In this document: one piece after another, positions 7,985 to 16,246 of the stretch
Numbering within the stretch: the first letter of the stretch is position 1
Layout of the letters: every line of letters starts with the position of its first letter
Origin: CALGLS01 sp964508085
GTDB lineage: Bacteria > Bacteroidota > Bacteroidia > Chitinophagales > Saprospiraceae
Reading direction: 5' to 3'
Assembly: GCA_964508085.1 (NCBI GenBank)
Contig: CAZDTI010000003.1
Coordinates: forward strand, 1 to 64,000
Length of the DNA stretch: 64,000 nt
Notes under the pieces: model-generated
Database searches by the model: none
What the model saw: only the letters and a program-made list of their open reading frames with translations
Told to the model about the DNA's origin: nothing
Position numbers and translations under genes: made by a program

Positions 7985-8365
7985 CTAGCTGCCTTTGCTA
8001 TTCTCACAAGCCTCCAATCTCTCTCTTAAATAATCAACGGTTTTGATTAGAGATTTCATTTCTTTTGTGTTGTATATTTCAGAAGGTTCCGATAGCTCCT
8101 TTACACCTTCCTCTTTTAATTGATAATCACTTTGGATGGGTTTATCAGGAATTTCAGAAGATTCAATTGATCGTTTACATAAATCATAAACGGGAATACC
8201 AGAGACTTCAACAAGCCGTAAGAAGAATTCTATCTTAGGGATAACGCCACTTTTTTCATAACTAACAATTTGGCTTTTAGACACGCCTAATATTTCCCCA
8301 AATTTTCCTTGAGTCATTTTCCATTTTGCCTTCCTAATCATGAAGATATTATCTCCTAATTTCAT
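7985..8365 (-). CDS. XRE-family helix-turn-helix regulator
   Basis: The product has 126 residues. Residues about 5-60 form a Cro/CI-type HTH (KMTQGKFGEILGVSKSQIVS, then YEKSG.IPKIEFFLRL). The rest is polar and probably ends in a helix or coiled coil (KSLIKTVDYLRERLEACENS). It is divergent from the small gene at 8483 with 117 bases between starts. A TTCTA-N5-TAGAA palindrome in that gap is a plausible operator for autoregulation. The arrangement resembles a repressor/small-partner pair; no phage, plasmid or toxin gene is visible beside it. Confidence 0.85.
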   Translation of the reverse strand: MKLGDNIFMIRKAKWKMTQGKFGEILGVSKSQIVSYEKSGVIPKIEFFLRLVEVSGIPVYDLCKRSIESSEIPDKPIQSDYQLKEEGVKELSEPSEIYNTKEMKSLIKTVDYLRERLEACENSKGS

Positions 8366-8383
8366 TTATTATAATTAAAAAAG

Positions 8384-8398
8384 TTCTACTAAATAGAA
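8384..8398. promoter_or_regulatory. Putative XRE operator palindrome
   Basis: TTCTA-ctaaa-TAGAA is a perfect five-base inverted repeat with a five-base spacer. It is centred 26 bases upstream of the XRE gene start, in the shared divergent promoter region. The size and spacing suit an XRE dimer; binding is inferred. Confidence 0.4.
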
Positions 8399-8482
8399 TA
8401 AATCACTATATTGTGCCTTATTCGTCTACAATATCGACATATTATTACACTACGTACCACAATTAGACGTAAAATAGTAATT

Positions 8483-8740
8483 ATGAATTTAAATGCAAGG
8501 CTTAAGCTATTATCACCTTCCATTCGTGATCGACTACATAAATCTGAGATAAAAAAAATTGCCTCCAAATTCTCCTACAATGAAGAAGTTGTCAGAAGAA
8601 TGTTAATCGGGAATGCAGATAAATATGGCTACAAAGAGAAAAATGTAGCCAAAGTAGCTGCTTATGCTTTGGAAGTAATGAGAGAACGAGATATGGTTGA
8701 AGAGCTGGAAGAAGATATTAAAGCCTATTTGGCAGCATAA
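8483..8740 (+). CDS. Small uncharacterised protein divergent from XRE regulator
   Basis: Starting at MNLNARLKLL (ATG 8483) gives 85 residues; the open frame upstream to 8411 is promoter-like sequence. The protein is highly charged and predicted helical, with a middle part (EEVVRRMLIGNADKYGYKEK) that could be a small DNA-binding helix-turn-helix, and an acidic end (DMVEELEEDIKAYLAA). I do not recognise a family. Its divergence from an XRE regulator with an intervening palindrome suggests joint control. A Cro-like role or a small antitoxin-like role are possible but unsupported. Confidence 0.65.
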   Translation: MNLNARLKLLSPSIRDRLHKSEIKKIASKFSYNEEVVRRMLIGNADKYGYKEKNVAKVAAYALEVMRERDMVEELEEDIKAYLAA

Positions 8741-9185
8741 AAGGCCTGTTTGGAGGTATTCCGCCTTTGTTGTTCTATATCTGTAAAATAGTTCTTTAGC
8801 GACTTAAAATAGTTGTTAGCATCGCTTCTGATAGCCTAGAAGTTAATAGTACTTTTTGTGGAAATTCTGGTACTGACAATCTAAAAGCTATAGAAAATCA
8901 ATTAATTATTGAACCTGTTCGACCACCTAAAGAGACCTTTTGGCTACTAAGTGGATAAGATCTATTGAAGGAGATATTTTTTGGTTTTTATCTCTTTTTA
9001 CACCCGGTTGTAGAGCTACTAAAGCGCGGGCAGTCTTTCCTCTTCAGAGGGAGAAAAGTCAAATTAAAGCTCTCAATTATGGTAGGGAGGAAGTTCATCC
9101 CGGTGGTTCGCCATCGGGGTGCTTCTTTATTATTCGCAATAGGGCTTAGCCATCCTGAGTTAATTCCTCATTCTCCCTTTTCACT
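8741..9185. other. Intergenic region with UUCG-loop hairpin and possible coding remnant
   Basis: No intact gene is seen. Positions 8803-8958 stay open in one plus-strand frame and read like protein (..SIASDSLEVNSTFCGNSG.. to a stop at 8956-8958) but lack a start codon, so this may be a decayed gene. A ten-pair stem ATCCCGGTGG/CCATCGGGGT with a TTCG tetraloop lies at 9097-9120. Confidence 0.4.
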
Positions 9186-10829
9186 TTACAAAATCCCCTC
9201 TCTTTCTTTTTTTGACAAACTGATGGTCAACTCCTCCTCCACTGCTGCTACGACCTCTTTTTTGTTCAACAAGTTCGCAGCCGCTTTCTTTCCTTTTAGG
9301 GAACGAAGTCGTCTTGGATGTCTATTTAAAGATTGGTCAAAAACAGTCAATGCTTTCTCTACCTGGTTATTTTCTAACAACCATTCTCCGTATGCTTCAT
9401 GAACAGGCTTCAATATAAGCGGAGGTCCAAAAGAATATTTCAAGCCTTCATCTAATTTCGTTGCTTCTTCAAATAACTGAGCAGCTTCTTTTTTATCCCC
9501 TTTCAAAGTAGCCAGATAGGCATTCAATTCCATTTCCATAATGTGAACCATATCTACGTCCAATTGATTGGGCGGTTTATTCGCAAAGCCAGCAGTGCTA
9601 CACATCGCAAAACTTTTATCCTCTAAGTTAAATTTCGCAACCTCTCTATCCGTTTTAATTTCTTCAATCATCGCAGCCAGCTGTTCTTTATCTTTCTGAT
9701 GATAAGCTTTCATCCCTTCCATAAAATAGTATCCGGCTCTTTTTGTCAGATTCAAATCTTCGACAGTTACTTCGATATTCGCCCATTCCCCAGCCCAGTC
9801 GTTTGTCTCTACCAGATGAGCCCCTTTCATCGCCACTAAATAAGAGCGAGCGACTTTAGTGTCGTTCTCAGAAGTATAGTTTTTCATTCTTTGTAAAAGT
9901 TTTGTTGCGGACTCCAGCTCTCCCCGTTCTAAGAATCCATATTGCAACCAATTCAAGGCATGATAGCTCTTATCTTTTCCTTTTAAGTTTTTCTTTTCCA
10001 ATCTTTTGATGCTGGCATTCCAGGAGGCGATATTGGATTCAACGACATTATTCCATTGTCCCAAAGCGACATAAATATGGGAAGGCATGTGTAAAGCATG
10101 AGCCGCATCTGGTGCTACTTTTGAGTAATTATCTGCTGCATCCTTGGCCATATGAGCATGATCCGGATCATCGTAGGAATGAATCAGATAATGCAAAGCT
10201 CCAGGGTGATTTGGATTTTCTTTGATGATGCCTTGCGCAATGCGCGCACTTTTTCCATACAATTCTTCGTCACGACCATTCCGCGAAGCTCCCAATAAAG
10301 AAATAGCGTAGAAAGCAGCAACTTCATGATTGCCCGGATACTTCTTAGTCAGCTGCTCCATTTGATTTTTATAGGCCAAATCCCTATCATACTTGGTCCC
10401 TTCCCCAAACAAATTTTCAATTGCTAGTAGAAAATCCTTCTCTAATTCTGTCTCTGGGTAAGCCAGTCTCTCTTCTGTGGTAGGCGCCAATTTATTCAAA
10501 GCTGCCAAGCCCTCTTCCTGTTCTTGTCTTTGCCATAAAGAATGATGGTAGCTCATCGCTTCGCCCCAAAAAGCCATGGCAAAAGTGGAATCAATTTCCT
10601 GCGCTTTCAGAAACTCTTCGCGAGCATCGTCATATTCAAAGCTATGTAAAAGCAATAGCCCCTTTTCGAAGAATGGCTTGGCTTCTTCCGCTCCAGTTAC
10701 TTTGAAGTGTACTTCGCCTAATTGGGTGGAAGAGACTGCTGGTGTTTTTGTCTCTGGCTGGGATTCTGAAGAGCAGGCTGATAAAATAAGGACGAGAGAG
10801 AGGAAAGTATAAATGGTTACATTTTTCAT
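9186..10829 (-). CDS. TPR-repeat lipoprotein
   Basis: The 547-residue protein begins with a lipoprotein signal (MKNVTIYTFLSLVLILSAC, lipid-modified Cys at residue 19) and a Ser/Thr/Pro-rich linker. Tetratricopeptide repeats follow. The first (FEKGLLLLHSFEYDDAREEF, then LKAQEIDSTFAMAFWGEAMS) is typical of a Bacteroidota family of outer-membrane or periplasmic TPR lipoproteins with the H-S-F-E-Y-D-D-A signature. Conserved stretches such as NPNHPGALHYLIHSYDDPDH and HALHMPSHIYVALG are present, with several His residues whose role is unknown. Function is not known; TPRs imply protein-protein contacts. It is 81 bases downstream of the solenoid gene at 10911 in the opposite direction of reading order, so the two could be cotranscribed. 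Confidence 0.85.
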   Translation of the reverse strand: MKNVTIYTFLSLVLILSACSSESQPETKTPAVSSTQLGEVHFKVTGAEEAKPFFEKGLLLLHSFEYDDAREEFLKAQEIDSTFAMAFWGEAMSYHHSLWQRQEQEEGLAALNKLAPTTEERLAYPETELEKDFLLAIENLFGEGTKYDRDLAYKNQMEQLTKKYPGNHEVAAFYAISLLGASRNGRDEELYGKSARIAQGIIKENPNHPGALHYLIHSYDDPDHAHMAKDAADNYSKVAPDAAHALHMPSHIYVALGQWNNVVESNIASWNASIKRLEKKNLKGKDKSYHALNWLQYGFLERGELESATKLLQRMKNYTSENDTKVARSYLVAMKGAHLVETNDWAGEWANIEVTVEDLNLTKRAGYYFMEGMKAYHQKDKEQLAAMIEEIKTDREVAKFNLEDKSFAMCSTAGFANKPPNQLDVDMVHIMEMELNAYLATLKGDKKEAAQLFEEATKLDEGLKYSFGPPLILKPVHEAYGEWLLENNQVEKALTVFDQSLNRHPRRLRSLKGKKAAANLLNKKEVVAAVEEELTISLSKKEREGIL

Positions 10830-10910
10830 ATGACAATGTTTGAATATTTTTGAGTAGAAAATAGCGAAACAAAGCTAAGTAAAATTGTTTTTAAGCAATG
10901 GATTTCTAGG

Positions 10911-12125
10911 TCATTTATCTAAGCCCTCCAAAACCATCTCCCACAATACCTCATAAGGTACCACCTCTAAATCCCCGTCATAGCCCTCCTGATTCTCCAT
11001 TCGATTCAGATATTTCGTCGCCCGAGTTTCCACTTGCTCCCGATTAAAATTGCCAGGAACAATTTGGAGTAACATCTGAAGAAACAACCGCCCTCTGCTT
11101 CCAGGTTTCAAGTGTCGTTCTCCATATTTTTCTATCGCCTCTCTGTTATCGATGATAGAACCTCTTCCCTTGTCTGTATTTAATCGAAGGATCGTATTTA
11201 TAATAACGACATTGCAATTAACCCCAGCTTTGTCCGATACAAAAAACTCGATGTTATTTAAGAACTTACCAATCCGGAAATCATTTACTCCTTCTAATCT
11301 TCCGGATGCAATTAAAAAATTGAAGTATGCCTTTACGACCAACCAAGTCTCTCGAACTGATTTATCGATTTGCTTCTTCTTGATCGCCTCTTTGTATATA
11401 TCGTATCCCCTCTGATAATCCCCTATATGAAGTTCAATAATAACTCGGTAATATAAAAAGGTAGACCAAACCGCCGTCGCTTTTGGTATATCGTTAATCG
11501 CTTTTTTGATTGCACTTCTTGCTTCTTCGTACCTCCCCAAGCGGATCAACGCTGGAGTCATGTCTTTATAAAAATGCGCTGTTCTGGGGATATTATTGGA
11601 TTCAAAAAAGTCAATAGCCTTATGACACTGGAATATGACCAATTCATATTTTTTCTCAATATAAGCCAATATGTTGCAAAGGTTATAGGTAGCAAGCCAA
11701 ATATCCGTGGATGGATATTTTAGATATGGTTTCAATTCACGACAGACCTCTCGTAGCTCTTTTTTCAAGCCATTACCCGGTGATCTTGTTTTTTTAAGTT
11801 GGTAGAATATCTTTGAATACTTAGAGGCTACAATCGCTTCTGCATGGCTCATTTCACTATAATAAAGAACGATGTCTTCGTATTTCTTTCCAATCCTCTT
11901 ATCAAGTGCTTCCATATAATAATAGTGTTGCAAACAGGTGGCAAACTCAACGGCCAATAAAGTATAACCGAATTTTTGAGCCCGTTTCAAATGCATTCTT
12001 ACGTCGTCAATTATTTCAGATCTCTTATTATAAGTTATCTGTTCTTTCATGAATCCAGCGAAATCCCAGCTTTGTTCTCTGGTCGTTCGTACTCTGGTTG
12101 TTGTAAAACTTGAAATTAGGTCCAT
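10911..12125 (-). CDS. Alpha-solenoid (TPR-like) cytoplasmic protein divergent from GG-leader peptide
   Basis: This 404-residue protein has no signal peptide and no membrane segment. It is almost entirely helical, with irregular TPR-like pairs; the clearest lies around LIRLGRYEEARSAIKKAIND (residues about 190-210). There is no visible DNA-binding HTH, although the first 60 residues are not classified. It broadly resembles the two solenoids at 43916 and 60787 in composition and in helical repeats, but is shorter and not an obvious close paralogue. Its start lies 118 bases from the divergent peptide gene at 12244. By analogy with Rap-type solenoids that sense exported peptides in Firmicutes it might be a peptide receptor, but this is inference. 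Confidence 0.75.
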   Translation of the reverse strand: MDLISSFTTTRVRTTREQSWDFAGFMKEQITYNKRSEIIDDVRMHLKRAQKFGYTLLAVEFATCLQHYYYMEALDKRIGKKYEDIVLYYSEMSHAEAIVASKYSKIFYQLKKTRSPGNGLKKELREVCRELKPYLKYPSTDIWLATYNLCNILAYIEKKYELVIFQCHKAIDFFESNNIPRTAHFYKDMTPALIRLGRYEEARSAIKKAINDIPKATAVWSTFLYYRVIIELHIGDYQRGYDIYKEAIKKKQIDKSVRETWLVVKAYFNFLIASGRLEGVNDFRIGKFLNNIEFFVSDKAGVNCNVVIINTILRLNTDKGRGSIIDNREAIEKYGERHLKPGSRGRLFLQMLLQIVPGNFNREQVETRATKYLNRMENQEGYDGDLEVVPYEVLWEMVLEGLDK

Positions 12126-12204
12126 TAGTAAATTTTAAGATAACGGAAAAAAAAGCACCTCTCGTCAACAGAAAAAAGTCGGTTAATTCTCCTCTGGTTA
12201 GCTA

Positions 12205-12212
12205 TAATTTTG
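12205..12212 (+). promoter_or_regulatory. Putative -7 box (TAATTTTG) of the peptide gene
   Basis: TAATTTTG fits TAnnTTTG and lies 31 bases before the ATG at 12244. The upstream -33 triplet is not a clear TTG. Confidence 0.45.
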
Positions 12213-12243
12213 ATTTATCATTCACTACTAAATCAATCTAGTT

Positions 12244-12399
12244 ATGCCAATTCAAAAATCCATTGACGAGTTAAAGAAGTATGCTCAACTGAATAAACAT
12301 AAAACTCAACTGAATAAACACAAGTTGAGCAACATCTTAGGCGGCAGTTATGTAACCGATGGTACGAACATCATAATAACGGATATATACGTCGGCTAA
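12244..12399 (+). CDS. Short peptide with double-glycine leader (RiPP/bacteriocin/signal precursor-like)
   Basis: The 51-codon ORF encodes a hydrophilic N-terminal leader ending LSNILGG (residues 28-34), followed by a 17-residue core beginning SYVTDG and ending DIYVG. A leader with LSxxxGG before the cut site is the hallmark of peptides processed and exported by peptidase-containing ABC transporters. Residues 14-20 and 21-27 are a tandem duplication (AQLNKHK, TQLNKHK), reflecting a 21-base DNA duplication. The core has no Cys but has Ser/Thr/Asp. A -7 box lies 31 bases upstream and a terminator follows. No transporter or modification enzyme is adjacent; the only close partner is the divergent solenoid gene. 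It is too short for most automatic gene callers. Confidence 0.75.
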   Translation: MPIQKSIDELKKYAQLNKHKTQLNKHKLSNILGGSYVTDGTNIIITDIYVG

Positions 12400-13236
<837 letters not shown>

Positions 13237-13566
13237 ATGAATTCAGAATTATGTCCCATTTGCCAAAGAGAGCTGGGCACCAAAAACATTTCCAAACATC
13301 ACCTTACCCCCAAGTCCAAAGGCGGCACTTTTGGTGAAACTGCTATGCTGCATAATATCTGCCATCAGAAAATCCATTCCTTATTTACTGAAAAGGAACT
13401 TGCCCGCGATTTGAATAGCATTGAAAAACTTTTGGAAAAAGAAGAAATGCAGAAATTTGTGAAATGGGTGGCTAAGAAAGATCCACACTTTTATCAGCGA
13501 AACATGACCACTAAGGATAAACGAAATCGAAGGAGACAGAAAGGCATTAGCGGGTATATGTCATAG
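13237..13566 (+). CDS. Small HNH-type protein
   Basis: This 109-residue protein opens with a zinc-finger-like CPIC (Cys6, Cys9). An HNH core follows: KHHLTPKSKGG (His21, His22), then ETAMLHNICHQKIHSLF with Asn40, Cys42, His43 and His47. HNH/beta-beta-alpha-metal folds are usually nucleases; stand-alone forms of this size occur widely and their targets are mostly unknown. The C-terminus is strongly basic (KDKRNRRRQKG), consistent with nucleic-acid binding. No partner gene such as a methyltransferase or toxin-immunity pair is adjacent. Downstream lies a long repeat-rich region. Confidence 0.85.
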   Translation: MNSELCPICQRELGTKNISKHHLTPKSKGGTFGETAMLHNICHQKIHSLFTEKELARDLNSIEKLLEKEEMQKFVKWVAKKDPHFYQRNMTTKDKRNRRRQKGISGYMS

Positions 13567-14000
13567 ATAAGGTGATCTCCCAAAACTCTTTTGCAAGCTC
13601 AACTTCAAATTCAACTGCAATCTCAAAGCGCTCAGTTCGTGAACACCTACGTATTGAGGGAATTGACGTTAAGGTTAAAACCGTTCTTGTAATCTCCAAG
13701 GTAACTGAATTAAAAAGCCTTCCCAAACTATTGTTCAGAAAGGCTTCATCTCATGAAAAAAACGAATAATAACTGTTTGTTTGGTGTAAAGGAGCCGTCC
13801 AATGAAAATCATCTTTAGCTCCTTTATTTAGGGTGTCCTGTTGTCTTAAGGCTCCGTAGTCACCAAGTTTTTTATATTAAAGTTCAATAGGCGTTTATCT
13901 TTAGTTAGTTACCTATTCGTCTGATTCATGTTTGTCGTTAAGTCAGTTACAAAGAAGGGACATATGGTGGGTTTTTAAAATACATGAAATGGAGATTTTG
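13567..14000. other. Intergenic region before the tandem array
   Basis: A hexamer-phased tract (13594-13632, TTCAA-rich, similar to those at 4241 and 47772 in reverse) keeps a 65-codon frame open from 13572 to 13769, but its composition does not look like a gene. A weak AAGCCTT/AAGGCTT hairpin lies near 13714-13745. Nothing else is seen. Confidence 0.5.
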
Positions 14001-14798
14001 TGACAGGGCTTTCCTCGATTCGGTCGTACCTCCCTCACTCGGAATGACAGGGGAATGTGCTTACTTTTTGATTCGGTCGTACCTCCCTCACTCAGAAGGA
14101 CAAGAGAAATGTTCTTATTATTTGATTCGGGCGTACTTCCCTCACTCAGAAGGACAAGAGAAATGTTCTTATTATTTGATTCGGTCGTACCTCCCTCACT
14201 CGGAAGAACAAGAGAAATATTCTTATTATTTGATTCGGGCGTACCTCCCTCACTCGGAATGACAGGGAAACGTGCTTACTCTTTGATTCGGTCGTACCTC
14301 CCTCACTCGGAAGAACAAGAGAAATGTTCTTATTATTTGATTCGGGCGTGCCTCCCTCACTCGGAAGGACAAGAGAAATATTCTTATTATTTGATTCGGG
14401 CGTACCTCCATCACTCGGAAGAACAAAAGAAATGTTCTTATTATTTGATTCGGGCGTGCCTCCATCACTCGGAANNNNNNNNNNNNNNNNNNNNNNNNNN
14501 NNNNNNNNNNNNNNNNNNNNNNNNNNNNNNNNNNNNNNNNNNNNNNNNNNNNNNNNNNNNNNNNNNNNNNNNNNGAACAAGGTAAATCTTCTTACTTTTT
14601 GATTCGGGCGTACCTCCCTCACTCGGAAGGACAAGAGAAATGTTCTTATTATTTGATTCGGTCGTGCCTCCATCACTCGGAAGAACAAGGTAAATCTTCT
14701 TACTTTTTGATTCGGGCGTACCTCCCTCACTCGGAAGAACAAGAGAAATCTTCTTATTATTTGATTCGGGCGTGCCTCCCTCACTCGGAAGAACAATC
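14001..14798. repeat. Tandem array of ~54-bp repeats
   Basis: About 14 visible units of 53-54 bases are joined head to tail. Each begins GATTCGG(T/G)CGT(A/G)CCTCC, continues CACTCGGAAG, and ends in a more variable half such as AACAAGAGAAATGTTCTTA. The array is broken by the N gap. Many units contain AAGAACA/TGTTCTT inverted arms. Because 54 is divisible by three the array stays open in several frames on both strands; those ORFs are artefacts. It sits between the 3' ends of convergent genes (HNH and PAP2). A diverged version is at 29221-29580. Confidence 0.9.
14475..14574. other. Assembly gap (100 N)
   Basis: Exactly 100 N characters lie inside the tandem array, the usual scaffold placeholder. 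True array length is therefore unknown. Confidence 0.98.
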
Positions 14799-14864
14799 CC
14801 TCGAAATGATTTTACGGAGGGTACCTCTTCTAATAATGAACAAATGGGTGATACATACAAAACA

Positions 14865-14898
14865 AAGAGCGATACGCATTTTCCCACGTATCGCTCTT
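14865..14898 (-). terminator. Probable terminator of the PAP2 gene
   Basis: A perfect twelve-base inverted repeat AAGAGCGATACG/CGTATCGCTCTT with a ten-base loop is followed on the minus strand by a T-rich stretch (TGTTTTGT). It lies 59 bases past the PAP2 stop. Confidence 0.65.
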
Positions 14899-14956
14899 CG
14901 GCTTTCCCCTTAGAATCTAAGCTCAGAGGAATTAAAAGTATTATTTTTTGATTTGC

Positions 14957-15799
14957 TTATGCCCCATGTTTGCCCCGGAAAGTGAGACGTAAGCTCGGAA
15001 ACCAGTGTTCCAAAGCCCACATAATTGGATATGGGAATAATACGATGATCCAACCTAAGATGGCATCTACAAAAAAGTGATTACCTGTTACAACGATCAA
15101 GAATGTGACGAAGAACGGGTATAAAACTGCGAGAATCCGAACCCAGTTTTCTTTGTGCACCAGATAAGTTACGATACCAATTAGCAGTGAGTTTCCGGCA
15201 TGCATAGAAGGGACGGCGGCGTATTGATTGAATACTTTTGACTTCCAGCCTTCGTATAAATTTATGTTACTTACTTCTAGCAAAGAATCTACGAATCCTA
15301 GTTCGGCCAACATTCGCGGAGGTGCGCAGGGGAAACCAATGTAGAAAAACAAAGTAACAACATTGGCCAGTATAAAGCCATTTCGTACAAAGGTGAAATA
15401 CTTTTTCTCTTTTTGAAATAGCCAGACAAAAAAGATAATGGTTACCGGGATATGCAGCTTCATATAAGCATGATTCAATATCTGCATCAACAATTCATTG
15501 TGGATAAAAAATTGTTGAATCGGCACTTCGTAATAAATGTTCCAGGCCTTTTCCAAGTCTACGATCCAATAGGCATTTTCGAAGGCCGTTTCTTTATCTC
15601 CTATCGCTATCTTTCGAGACCAACGTTGGAACAACAAAAAAGCAATGAATATTAAAAGTTCTCGGAAACCGGAGCCACTTTTTAAAGATGGCATCAACTT
15701 CTGCCAAGTAGTGGTGCCTTCTTCTTTGCTTTCACTTGCAGCTCTCCAGGCATAGAAGAGCATGATGAGGATGAGGGAAACGAGGCTGGTAAAATTCAT
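14957..15799 (-). CDS. PAP2-family (phosphatidic acid phosphatase/IPC synthase-like) membrane protein
   Basis: The 280-residue integral membrane protein has six or so hydrophobic segments. PAP2 motifs are present: CAPPRML (about residues 161-168), PSMHAG at about 195-200 with the catalytic-type His, and GNHFFVDAILGW at about 238-249 with the second His and the Asp. The PSMH..GNHFFVD form is that of the inositol-phosphorylceramide-synthase-like branch, which acts on lipid phosphates in the membrane. Saprospiria and relatives make sphingolipids, so a role in ceramide head-group or lipid phosphate turnover is plausible, but the substrate is inferred. It stands alone. Confidence 0.88.
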   Translation of the reverse strand: MNFTSLVSLILIMLFYAWRAASESKEEGTTTWQKLMPSLKSGSGFRELLIFIAFLLFQRWSRKIAIGDKETAFENAYWIVDLEKAWNIYYEVPIQQFFIHNELLMQILNHAYMKLHIPVTIIFFVWLFQKEKKYFTFVRNGFILANVVTLFFYIGFPCAPPRMLAELGFVDSLLEVSNINLYEGWKSKVFNQYAAVPSMHAGNSLLIGIVTYLVHKENWVRILAVLYPFFVTFLIVVTGNHFFVDAILGWIIVLFPYPIMWALEHWFPSLRLTFRGKHGA

Positions 15800-15988
15800 A
15801 AAAAAGTACTAAATTTTGCTTATCCATAAACGCGGGGCAAATGTAGGTATTTTTGATGGGAACTTGTTTTGCAGAAGCCAGACTATTTCAAACTCAAGGT
15901 CAACCTAAGAAATCAATACACATTACACCTCTAAGTGGTAAGATATCATTTAGACTACTACTTATGTAAAATATTATTCATTTAAAAC

Positions 15989-16020
15989 TTGATTTTCGCC
16001 TATAAAAATTTGTATATTTG
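15989..16020 (+). promoter_or_regulatory. Consensus promoter of the 35-residue peptide gene
   Basis: TTG at 15989-15991 and TATATTTG at 16013-16020 are 21 bases apart, within the Bacteroidota range. Transcription would start near 16026, about 36 bases before the ATG. Confidence 0.7.
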
Positions 16021-16061
16021 TAGCTTGAACATAATATCATAACAAACCAAAAACTTTTCCC

Positions 16062-16169
16062 ATGAAAAAGATCTTTAAAGCCCTCAAAGGGCTATTCGCT
16101 GGAAAGCGAAACGTCAATACTTTTGAAGACAATCTCTACAAAACAAATGACGACCTCGGACACTGCTAA
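16062..16169 (+). CDS. 35-residue peptide with its own promoter and terminator
   Basis: The ORF encodes a strongly cationic, amphipathic N-terminal half (MKKIFKALKGLFAGKR) and an acidic second half ending TNDDLGHC with a single terminal Cys. I recognise no family. Support comes from context: an excellent promoter ends 41 bases upstream and an intrinsic terminator begins three bases after the stop, so this is a compact independent transcript of about 180 bases. It could be a real small protein, an antimicrobial or membrane-active peptide, or a small RNA that happens to contain an ORF. It is convergent with the 1897-residue T9SS gene, which shares the terminator. Confidence 0.6.
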   Translation: MKKIFKALKGLFAGKRNVNTFEDNLYKTNDDLGHC

Positions 16170-16171
16170 TC

Positions 16172-16208
16172 AAAAAAATCCTCACCGCTAAACGATGAGG
16201 ATTTTTTT
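16172..16208. terminator. Bidirectional intrinsic terminator
   Basis: Arms AAAAAAATCCTCA and TGAGGATTTTTTT (thirteen pairs, eleven-base loop) give a T-run on both strands. It ends the peptide transcript on the plus strand and the 1897-residue T9SS gene (stop at 16247) on the minus strand. Confidence 0.9.
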
Positions 16209-16246
16209 ATTACAATTAACGAAGTCTTAGCATTCCAGTTCCCTTC

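Noticed and set aside
7985..8740. Prophage remnant around the XRE gene
   Set aside because: No integrase, structural, lysis or replication gene and no attachment-site duplication is visible within several kilobases.
8965..9402. 145-codon plus-strand ORF
   Set aside because: Its second half is antisense to the well supported TPR lipoprotein gene and the first half has no protein-like features.
13572..13769. 65-codon ORF just after the HNH gene, possibly an immunity protein
   Set aside because: It begins in a hexamer-phased low-complexity tract, shows Ser/Thr-rich repeats from that tract and has no recognisable domain; no toxin activity is indicated for the HNH protein.
14001..14798. CRISPR array
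   Set aside because: The conserved ~29-base half alternates with a ~25-base half, but the latter is itself repeated in a few classes rather than unique, there is no leader or cas gene, and the same family recurs in degenerate form at 29 kb.
14055..14887. Several long ORFs on both strands across the array
   Set aside because: The repeat unit length is a multiple of three, so frames stay open automatically; the translated products are pure repeats and run across the N gap.
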